64,000 nucleotides of DNA from NCBI GenBank assembly GCA_003670925.1, contig QWQG01000129.1, positions 1 to 64,000 of the forward strand, written 5' to 3'. Shown here one piece after another: positions 36,723 to 47,161 of this stretch. Position 1 is the stretch's first letter. Each line of letters starts with the position of its first letter. The position numbers were made by a program, and so were the translations under genes. The notes below the pieces were generated by a model that was not told the DNA's origin, ran no database searches, and saw only the letters and a list, made by a program, of their open reading frames with translations. The DNA comes from Planctomycetota bacterium (GTDB taxonomy: Bacteria; Planctomycetota; Planctomycetia; Planctomycetales; Planctomycetaceae).

Positions 36723-39700
36723 ATGACTTCTGATGTTCGCCGATTGCTGTGTAGCGCGCAAATTGCCGCGATTTTGCTGGTAGTGACCGCCTGTCCTGAT
36801 GCCCTAACTGCCGACGAAATCAACTACAACCGCGACGTGCGGCCCATTCTTTCGGATACCTGCTACAAGTGTCATGGTCCGGATGCGGCGGAACGGAAGG
36901 CGGGGCTGCGCTTGGATTCCCACGCCGGCGCTGTCGCCACACTGGAATCTGGCTCCATCGCAATTGTGCCCGGTCAGATCGATGATAGCCAACTGCTTGC
37001 GCGGATTCGCTCTCCTGATCATGATCTCATCATGCCGCCTGTGGCCAGCGGCAAAAAGTTGACGCCGGCGCAGATCGAAACGCTCACAAAATGGATTGAG
37101 CAAGGCGCTGAATACGAAGGCCATTGGTCATTCATTCGGCCTCAGCAAGCCGCTCTGCCAGCTGTCAGTGACGAAGCATGGAGCCGAAATCCCATTGATC
37201 GCTTTGTGATGGAGAAACTCGACATGGCGGGCTTAAAACCATCGGCGGAAGCCGATCGAGTTACCCTCATTCGTCGTGCTACGCTGGATCTTACTGGATT
37301 GCCGCCGACACCGGATGAAGTGCAAGCCTTCCTTGCGGATGTTGCTCCGAATGCCTACGAGACGGTCATTGATCGATTGCTCGCATCACCGCGCTTCGGC
37401 GAACAGATGACGCGATACTGGCTTGATCTGGTGCGCTACGGCGATTCACATGGTCTGCATCTTGACAACGAACGAGCCCTCTGGAAATATCGCGAATGGG
37501 TCATCAATGCCTTAAACGCCAACAAGCCATTCGATCAGTTTACGGTCGAACAACTGGCCGGCGATCTGCTGCCTAATTCTACGCTCGACCAGAAGATTGC
37601 CACGGGATTCAATCGCTGCAATGTTTCGACTAGCGAAGGCGGTTCGATTAACGAAGAGGTGCTGGTGCGTTACGCCGTCGATCGCACCGAAACTATGTCC
37701 ACGATCTTCATGGGCATGACCCTAGGTTGCGCTGTATGTCACGATCACAAGTTTGACCCAGTCACGCAGAAAGAATTTTACCAGCTCTTTGCATTCTACA
37801 ATGCCTCCGCCGATGCGGCGATGGATGGTAATGCGTTGGCACCGCCACCCACGATTAAAGCGCCCACTTCCGAACAGACCGCTATCATCGCGGATCTGGA
37901 TACGAAGATCGCCGCAGTGAAAGCCCAGATCACGTCGGCCCTCGCTTCCGTGGACTATGTGGATCTAGGTGCCGGAACTGTGCTTGCAACGTTGGAGCCT
38001 GCCGAGTTCATCTGGATCGAAGATGAAACTCCGGCAGGTGCTCAAGTGCAGGGCGACACGCCTTGGGAATTCGTCGCCGCTCCTGATCATCCGGTGCATT
38101 CAGGGATGAAATCGACGCGTCGCAAAGCGGACGCCATGAGTCAGCATTTCTTCACGGGTGCCACCTCCGGGCTGAAGATCGGCGCAGACGACAAATTGTT
38201 TGCCTACTGCTGGCTCGATCCGACGAATCCCCCAAAAACCGTCATGCTGCAGTTCAACGACGGTAACTGGAATCATCGCGCGTTCTGGGGCGAAGACACG
38301 ATTGCATTTGGGGCCGGTGATCTTCCCGAGCATCGCTTGATGGGGCCGTTGCCTCCGACCGGGCAGTGGGTTCGCCTCGAAGTCGATGCGGCCCATGTCG
38401 GGCTGGCTGCGGGAGCGGAACTCAACGGTTGGGCTTTTACGCAGTTTGGTGGAACCGTCTATTGGGATCACGCGGGAAGTTTCACGAAGACTCCCCAAGG
38501 CAGTCAGGCGTTCGAATCGCAACTTGCTTGGGAAGCCGCCGACCGTGCGCTTGAAAAATCCACTGCACCTCAGCCAGTGCGTGATGCGATTAAGTTAGAT
38601 GCTGACAAACGCACACCAGATCAGGCAAAACTCATTCGAGACCACTTCGTCCAGTTCGTTCACCCCAAAACACGCACGGTGTTTGAGCCATTCCAGCAGC
38701 AAGTGGACGGCATGACCAAGCAGCGCAATGAGACCGATGCGGCGATTGCCATCACCATGATTATGGAAGATCTCGCACAGCCCCGCGACACGTTTGTGCT
38801 CAAACGCGGTGAATACGACAAACCGGGAGAAAAGGTTGAAGCAAACGTGCCGGCAATGTTTCCCCCCTTGCCTGAGGGTGCCCCCAAAAATCGACTGGGC
38901 CTCGCAAAGTGGCTGGTCGATCCATCGCATCCGCTCACCGCTCGTGTCGCCGTAAATCGTTATTGGCAGCAGTATTTTGGCGTGGGAATTGTCAAGACGG
39001 CCGAAGATTTTGGAATGCAGGGCCAGTGGCCCACAAATCCAAAACTGCTCGACTGGCTGGCAGTAGAATTTGTCGAAAGCGGCTGGGACATCAAGGCCTT
39101 TCAAAAGTTGATCGTGATGTCGAGCACGTATCGTCAGGTATCATCCGTCTCGCCTGAATTGTTATCCGTCGATCCTGAAAATGCCCTGCTGGCCCGCGGT
39201 GCGCGGTTCCGTCTGGATGCCGAAGTCGTCCGCGACAGTGCGTTGGCGATGAGTGGTTTGCTGGCAGAAGCCTACGGTGGGAAAAGTGTGCGAACCTATC
39301 AGCCGGATGGCATTTGGGAATCCGTGGCGTTCGTCGGCAGCACGACTCAGAATTATAAACGCGACGACGGTGCTGCGCTTTACCGACGTAGTCTGTATAC
39401 ATTCTGGAAACGTACGGCACCGCCACCCTCCTTGATGGCTTTCGACGCGCCGTCGCGAGAAACCTGCGTCGCACGCCGAGCCCGCACCAACACACCTTTG
39501 CAGGCGCTCGTGTTAATGAACGATACCCAATACGTCGAAGCATCGCGTCATCTGGCAGCGCGGATGATGACCGAAGGCGGCGATTCGGCAGCCAAACAAC
39601 TCACGTTCGGCTTTCAGTTGTGTACCGCCCGCATCCCTGCTGAACACGAAATGCAGGTACTCATTCGAGTCCACGCTGCACAGGTCGCGCACTACCAAGC

Positions 39701-39839
39701 AAATCCTGCTGAAGCCGAAAAACTCCTTGTCATCGGTGCGTCGCCGCGGATTGCTGAGCTTGACCCGCCCAGCTACGCCGCCATGACCATGATGGCAAAC
39801 CTGATTCTAAATCTGGATGAGACGATTACGAAAGAATGA
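36723..39839 (+). CDS. Secreted PSD1 cytochrome / DUF1549 / DUF1553 protein
   Basis: A 1038-residue exported protein of the kind greatly expanded in planctomycetes. A signal peptide (SAQIAAILLVVTACPDALTA) is followed by the PSD1 domain with a haem-binding CYKCH at about residue 50. DUF1549 follows (NPIDRFVMEKL to about 350). A C-terminal DUF1553 (LGLAKWLVDPSHPLTARVAV, then FGMQGQWPTNPKLLDWLAVE) completes the arrangement. Between them, about 420-570, is an extra beta-rich segment (FIWIEDETPAGAQVQGD, then GQWVRLEVDAAHVGL) resembling a LamG-type lectin fold. ATG 36723 has GAGG upstream and starts the signal peptide; the frame is open for 85 codons upstream but that part is not protein-like. The usual DUF1501 partner gene is absent. 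A weak hairpin at 39872-39895 may terminate it. Confidence 0.9.
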   Translation: MTSDVRRLLCSAQIAAILLVVTACPDALTADEINYNRDVRPILSDTCYKCHGPDAAERKAGLRLDSHAGAVATLESGSIAIVPGQIDDSQLLARIRSPDHDLIMPPVASGKKLTPAQIETLTKWIEQGAEYEGHWSFIRPQQAALPAVSDEAWSRNPIDRFVMEKLDMAGLKPSAEADRVTLIRRATLDLTGLPPTPDEVQAFLADVAPNAYETVIDRLLASPRFGEQMTRYWLDLVRYGDSHGLHLDNERALWKYREWVINALNANKPFDQFTVEQLAGDLLPNSTLDQKIATGFNRCNVSTSEGGSINEEVLVRYAVDRTETMSTIFMGMTLGCAVCHDHKFDPVTQKEFYQLFAFYNASADAAMDGNALAPPPTIKAPTSEQTAIIADLDTKIAAVKAQITSALASVDYVDLGAGTVLATLEPAEFIWIEDETPAGAQVQGDTPWEFVAAPDHPVHSGMKSTRRKADAMSQHFFTGATSGLKIGADDKLFAYCWLDPTNPPKTVMLQFNDGNWNHRAFWGEDTIAFGAGDLPEHRLMGPLPPTGQWVRLEVDAAHVGLAAGAELNGWAFTQFGGTVYWDHAGSFTKTPQGSQAFESQLAWEAADRALEKSTAPQPVRDAIKLDADKRTPDQAKLIRDHFVQFVHPKTRTVFEPFQQQVDGMTKQRNETDAAIAITMIMEDLAQPRDTFVLKRGEYDKPGEKVEANVPAMFPPLPEGAPKNRLGLAKWLVDPSHPLTARVAVNRYWQQYFGVGIVKTAEDFGMQGQWPTNPKLLDWLAVEFVESGWDIKAFQKLIVMSSTYRQVSSVSPELLSVDPENALLARGARFRLDAEVVRDSALAMSGLLAEAYGGKSVRTYQPDGIWESVAFVGSTTQNYKRDDGAALYRRSLYTFWKRTAPPPSLMAFDAPSRETCVARRARTNTPLQALVLMNDTQYVEASRHLAARMMTEGGDSAAKQLTFGFQLCTARIPAEHEMQVLIRVHAAQVAHYQANPAEAEKLLVIGASPRIAELDPPSYAAMTMMANLILNLDETITKE

Positions 39840-40096
39840 TCTCTGTTGCCATTCAGCCACATCTTAGACGCCTTCCGTCTTGATTCAGGCGGAAGAGTGC
39901 AGTTCGATCTGCCGCGATGAAAATCGCTTACTAATCACTCCTAGCATCACTGAAAAGCTCTTGTTGTTGAAGCCTTGAGGCTTGGAAAACCACGTCTTCT
40001 CCCCGGCAGATGAAACTCTGCGTTTGGTAACACATGGTAATTTTCAGGGCGTCAAGACATCTGATCTTTGGGTTCCCGCCGCTTCGCAGACCGCAC

Positions 40097-41251
40097 CTAC
40101 CAATGCTCAACCGGGCCGTTGGGTGTCTTGACCAGCGCTGTCGGTACGGAACACTTTCGTTCGCCGTGGCGGACGCGGATGTGGTTGAGGATCGCATCGA
40201 ATTCTGCGAACGATTCGAATCGTCGCAGGCGGTCTTCTAGGTCTTCCGGAATTCCCAAGCGTGAGCCGTACCAAGCGGCAAACTTGCGAAACATCAGGCA
40301 CGCAAAGTCGTCATACTGTTGAGCCATCAGTGAAAAGTGATTGGACAAAAATCCAAGCTGCTCATCAACGGTCGGTTCATACGCTCCCTGTTCGCCATTT
40401 GCTCGGCTTTGAATTCGGCGAAAGATCCAAGGATCCAGCATCGCTCCACGCCCGATCGCAACTGCCGCGCAGCCGGTTTCACGCATCATGGAAAAAGCCT
40501 CGTCCGGCGTTCGCACGTCCCCGTTGGCAATAATCGGCATCGAACGCACGGCGGCGACGGTCTGTCGAATTCCCTCCCGATTCACCGTTCCGTGAAAGCC
40601 CTGCGACCGTGTCCGCCCATGGACGGTCACCGCCGCCACTCCGATTTCTTCAAGCGCGACAGCAAGTTCCGGGGCCGTGATCATGCTAGCATCCCAGCCG
40701 AGCCGCATTTTGACAGTTACCGGAAGTTTGACAGCATCGATCACGCGTGAAACCATGTTGACGGCTCCTTCGACGTTGCACATCAAACGCGCCCCGCCGC
40801 CCGAACTGTTCACCTTCGCCATGGGACATCCCATGTTGATGTCAATTGCTTCGTAGCCATGGTCCTGCAGCCAGATGGCCGCCTTCACCAGATGGCTTGT
40901 TTCACCGCTGAAAATCTGAACTGACAACGGTCGATCGTCCGCGCATGTTTCCACAAGATCCAAGGATTTACGTCGTTCCGACCATAACATGGAGGCCAGC
41001 ACGAGATCCGTCGTTGCCAGTCCCAGTCCGCCTATTCCCCGCAGTACTAAGCGAAACGCCAAATGCGTATAGCCCGCTAGTGGAGCGAGAAAAAACCGCG
41101 TCGGCAAGGTGCGCCCACCGATCACTATCGGTTCGCCAACCAATGTCTTGCCGCTTGACGCAGCGTCAGCGATCGGGCACACCACCGCCGGTAAGCCACG
41201 ATCAGGCATTTGGCTTGCCACATCCCGATTGAGGTGCGTCTCTTGAGACAC
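40097..41251 (-). CDS. dus: tRNA-dihydrouridine synthase
   Basis: FMN-dependent reduction of uridine to dihydrouridine in tRNA. The 384-residue protein has the TIM-barrel opening RFFLAPLAGYTHLAFRL. The key stretch DINMGCPMAKVNSSGGGARL contains the catalytic cysteine of the family, with VTVKMRLGWD, VTVHGRTRSQGF and IANGDVRTPDEAF (phosphate-binding strand) following. It looks DusB-like. The N-terminal 40 residues before TLPTRFF are unusual. A GTG at 41251 lies 3 bases after the Maf stop (coupled); ATG at 41209 is the alternative. The 257-base gap to the PSD1 gene (39840-40096) holds only weak hairpins. Confidence 0.9.
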   Translation of the reverse strand: MSQETHLNRDVASQMPDRGLPAVVCPIADAASSGKTLVGEPIVIGGRTLPTRFFLAPLAGYTHLAFRLVLRGIGGLGLATTDLVLASMLWSERRKSLDLVETCADDRPLSVQIFSGETSHLVKAAIWLQDHGYEAIDINMGCPMAKVNSSGGGARLMCNVEGAVNMVSRVIDAVKLPVTVKMRLGWDASMITAPELAVALEEIGVAAVTVHGRTRSQGFHGTVNREGIRQTVAAVRSMPIIANGDVRTPDEAFSMMRETGCAAVAIGRGAMLDPWIFRRIQSRANGEQGAYEPTVDEQLGFLSNHFSLMAQQYDDFACLMFRKFAAWYGSRLGIPEDLEDRLRRFESFAEFDAILNHIRVRHGERKCSVPTALVKTPNGPVEHW

Positions 41252-41254
41252 GAC

Positions 41255-41935
41255 TTAAGCCTTCGTTTCGTGGACAGGCAATTGCCACCCGAGGGCCTGC
41301 ATTGCGTCGATCACTTCCAGCAACGGAAGGCCAATGATATTTGTCAGGCTTCCCGTAAACTGCGAAACAAACGCCGCCGCATTGGCCTGGATCGCATATC
41401 CTCCGGCCTTGCCTACGGATTCATTCGTAGAAAGATACCATTCGATCAGTGCGTCGGACACGTCACAAAACGTCACGCAAGATTTGACAATGAACTCACG
41501 CACGTCATTTCCCTTTGCTACATTGACGCCCGTCCAGACCTCGTGCGTTCTTCCCGCCAGCCAGTGACGCATCCAGTGGCGAACCTCCGCCTGCCATTTC
41601 GCCGGTTCAGGTTGCCCCAGAACTCGTTTGCGTTGTGCATCATCTTTTGCGATGACAACCGTATCGGCGACGACAATGAATGGCGCAGTCGGCATCCCCG
41701 CGTCCGTCAATTTTCTTGACGTCAATACTTGACGACTGACATCGTGATATTTTTCGCGCACGATCTGCAGTAAGCGGTGTTCGAAGCCTGCATCGTCATC
41801 TACGTCGTAAAAATCGGCTTCTGCCGATGACAGCGGGGGCATGATCTGCAACCCGTCTGTGCCCACGATCGAGGCCAACAATTCGCGACGTTGGGGTGAT
41901 CGAGAACCAAGTACGACAGCTTTGGCAACACTCAT
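41255..41935 (-). CDS. maf: Maf-family nucleotide pyrophosphatase
   Basis: A 226-residue cytoplasmic protein of the Maf/HAM1-like fold that hydrolyses non-canonical or modified nucleoside triphosphates to monophosphates and is linked to septum control in some bacteria. VVLGSRSPQRRELL is the substrate-binding opening, with the invariant S-R-S-P-R. VVADTVVI supplies the catalytic aspartate, and GKAGGYAIQANAAAFV is the C-terminal hallmark. The length is slightly above the usual 190-210 because of inserts around 45-65 and 120. ATG 41935 is chosen because the family starts there; upstream in-frame codons look non-coding. Three bases separate it from the dus start. Confidence 0.9.
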   Translation of the reverse strand: MSVAKAVVLGSRSPQRRELLASIVGTDGLQIMPPLSSAEADFYDVDDDAGFEHRLLQIVREKYHDVSRQVLTSRKLTDAGMPTAPFIVVADTVVIAKDDAQRKRVLGQPEPAKWQAEVRHWMRHWLAGRTHEVWTGVNVAKGNDVREFIVKSCVTFCDVSDALIEWYLSTNESVGKAGGYAIQANAAAFVSQFTGSLTNIIGLPLLEVIDAMQALGWQLPVHETKA

Positions 41936-42121
41936 TTTCACGACAAGTCTCTTTAAAATCACCAACTGCAACACAGCGATTCGCTGCGTCCACTTTCATT
42001 TTCTCATGACGAATCGTATTGTGCGAGCGCGGAAAAGGAAAATCATCCGCATTGTTGCAGCGTACGTCGTCAACGACGCACGAAGCCGATCGGCCCTGAA
42101 TTTTATGGAGAATTCGCATTC

Positions 42122-43771
42122 ATGTCCGACATTTCAGAACTCTTTATGCGTTGTGTAGAAATGCAGAAGGCCGGCGAACACGCGATCGCGGCGCAGGGAT
42201 ACGCTGCGATTCTGCGCGCCGACCCAACACATGCCGATGCTTGGCATTTGTCCGGCTTGCTGGCACATCAGTTAGGCCGATCAAGTGATGGCATTGACTA
42301 CATTTGCCGCGCGATTGAACTGGACTCGACGAATGCGGAGTACTGGTCTAATCTCGCGGCCATCCAAATGGCCCTAGGACAAGGGCTGTCTGCCTTGGTG
42401 GCTGTGGATCAGGCGATTGCGACTAACGGAGCTTTGTCGGCCACGCATTTCCAAAAGGGACGCGTGCATTCCAAACGTGGGCAGTCAGAGCAGGCGATGG
42501 TGGCGCTGAAGAAGGCGCGAGCAGGCGGGTTCGACCCGGCTTTAGTTGCCTTGGAAATTGGAACGGTGCTGCAGTCCATCGGGGATCTTGCCGGCTGCGT
42601 AAATTCGTTGGAAGAAAGCCTCCAATTGAATGCCGATCAGCCATCAGCTTGGCTGTTGTTGTCGCGTCTCGTGACGGCCTCCCAGTATCGATTCTCGGCG
42701 GCTCAATTGCCGATAATGTATCGTCTGTTTGAACAGACTCAAAGCGCAAAAGACCGGGCGAGGATGGCCTTTTCACTCGCCGCGCACTTTGACCATGTGG
42801 GCGAATATGCCAAAGCTTTCGAGCACTGGACGACGGGCAACGAGTGCTCACGCCAATTTCGAAGCGTGCAAGGGCAGACTTACGATCCAGCAACAAGAAC
42901 GCGGGTGGTCGATGATTTGATCGACGTGTTCAGCAGTCGGTTCCTGCAGTCATTGCAGCCAATCCTTTACTCCCCACGACCGATTATTGTCGTGGGCATG
43001 CCACGCTCAGGAACTTCGCTGATTGAGCAGATGCTGGCGAGTCATCCAGAAGTAGCCGCTGGCGGAGAATTGTCGTTCTGGCCTGTGGCCTTCGAAAGGC
43101 AATTTGGGCCGCCGGAAACGCGTTCGAAACTCGCGACTCTCACGTCGGAATGGCGAAAATCCACAGCCAACAATTACGCCGCCGTACTCAACGAGATCTC
43201 TCCCCAGATGCGACGCGTTGTCGATAAGTTGCCGAGTAATTACTTAAGCCTCGGGCTGATCGCCAGTGCATTCCCGAATGCGACGATCATTCACTGCTGC
43301 CGTGATCCCCGCGATATTTGCTTGTCCTGTTACGGGCAACTCTTTGATGACGCTCAGTTGCAGCTTTCAACGAGTAAACTGTCGTGGCTCGCGCAGCAAT
43401 ATCATGACTATGCTCGACTCATGCAGCATTGGCACAGAGTGCTGCCGGGACGAATCACCGACGTTTACTACGAACGCCTCGTCCAGAATCCGGAGGTGCA
43501 GTTGCGGAGACTTCTGAAAACATGCAAACTGCCATGGTCTGCCAACTGCCTCAGCTTTCATCGCAAGCAACGTACCGTTCAGACAGCCAGCGCCGTCCAA
43601 GTACGACAACCACTGTATCAGTCTTCCCGAGGTCGCTGGACAAAGTATGAGACACAATTGCAGCCGCTGAGTGACTTGCTGAAAAATTGGATCGCAGACT
43701 ATGGTGCAGTGAGCGACCTAGAAATTCTAGATGATCCAATGAACAGAGACTCAACGCAAAAGATCGCATAG
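42122..43771 (+). CDS. TPR-sulfotransferase fusion protein
   Basis: A 549-residue two-part protein. Residues 1 to about 260 are tetratricopeptide repeats (for example HADAWHLSGLLAHQLGR, NAEYWSNLAAIQMALGQG, SATHFQKGRVHSKRGQSEQ). Residues about 280-530 form a PAPS-dependent sulfotransferase domain: VVGMPRSGTSLIEQMLASHP is the 5'-phosphosulfate loop and IIHCCRDPRDICLSCYGQLF the 3'-phosphate-binding stretch with the conserved R-x-x-x-D-x-x-x-S pattern. The acceptor is unknown; related tyrosyl-protein and carbohydrate sulfotransferases share the motif. GGAG lies about 12 bases before ATG 42122. It is divergent from maf across about 190 bases. Confidence 0.9.
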   Translation: MSDISELFMRCVEMQKAGEHAIAAQGYAAILRADPTHADAWHLSGLLAHQLGRSSDGIDYICRAIELDSTNAEYWSNLAAIQMALGQGLSALVAVDQAIATNGALSATHFQKGRVHSKRGQSEQAMVALKKARAGGFDPALVALEIGTVLQSIGDLAGCVNSLEESLQLNADQPSAWLLLSRLVTASQYRFSAAQLPIMYRLFEQTQSAKDRARMAFSLAAHFDHVGEYAKAFEHWTTGNECSRQFRSVQGQTYDPATRTRVVDDLIDVFSSRFLQSLQPILYSPRPIIVVGMPRSGTSLIEQMLASHPEVAAGGELSFWPVAFERQFGPPETRSKLATLTSEWRKSTANNYAAVLNEISPQMRRVVDKLPSNYLSLGLIASAFPNATIIHCCRDPRDICLSCYGQLFDDAQLQLSTSKLSWLAQQYHDYARLMQHWHRVLPGRITDVYYERLVQNPEVQLRRLLKTCKLPWSANCLSFHRKQRTVQTASAVQVRQPLYQSSRGRWTKYETQLQPLSDLLKNWIADYGAVSDLEILDDPMNRDSTQKIA

Positions 43772-43929
43772 AGTTTTCCGCTGAAATAATCCGGAGCGAT
43801 GATGCTTTGCCCCGCGCGACGCGACAAACACGGCAAGCCCGAAGACCCATCGGAATTTGAACTGAACCACATTTGCAGAGACAGCGTCAGCAAGGTTGCC
43901 CCCGTATTTAAGTTCGTGAGCGAACCCGC

Positions 43930-44252
43930 CTAAGCATCGTCACTTTCGACGATTGCGGCAACATACTTAACCAGCTCTTCAACGTTTAGACGCAACGGAA
44001 AAGCGCGCGCGGCAATCGACCTGACCCTGCCTTTCGAATCTGCAAGCACATGTCCCCACAGCGGTCCGTCCACAGCGGTCCGTCCACAGAAAGCATGTCG
44101 TACATGGAAGCTATTTCATGGTCTGCGGCGATAATTATCGTGAAACCTATGGGCTTTGCTCCAATCTCGGCACTCAAGCGATTCACCCACCTCAGAATCT
44201 CAAACTCATCGTCACGGCAGATGACGGCTCGCCAACTGGAACTGACGAGCCT
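43930..44252 (-). pseudogene. Peroxiredoxin-like remnant broken by a 14-bp tandem duplication
   Basis: Read on the minus strand directly after katG, in the same frame as katG past its stop, the DNA encodes SSSWRAVICRDDEFEILRWV, NRLSAEIGAKPIG, and IAADHEIASMYDMLSVDGPL. The frame then breaks at a duplicated 14-bp unit (ccacagcggtccgt at 44056-44069 and 44070-44083). Removing one unit joins it to WGHVLADSKGRVRSIAARAF, PLRLNVEELVKYVAAIVES and the stop at 43930. The joined product of about 107 codons resembles the C-terminal part of an AhpC/TSA-type peroxiredoxin (by eye, no search). It has no start codon or N-terminal catalytic half, so it is a 3' remnant, possibly once separate from or fused to katG. 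Confidence 0.6.
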
Positions 44253-47161
<2,909 letters not shown>

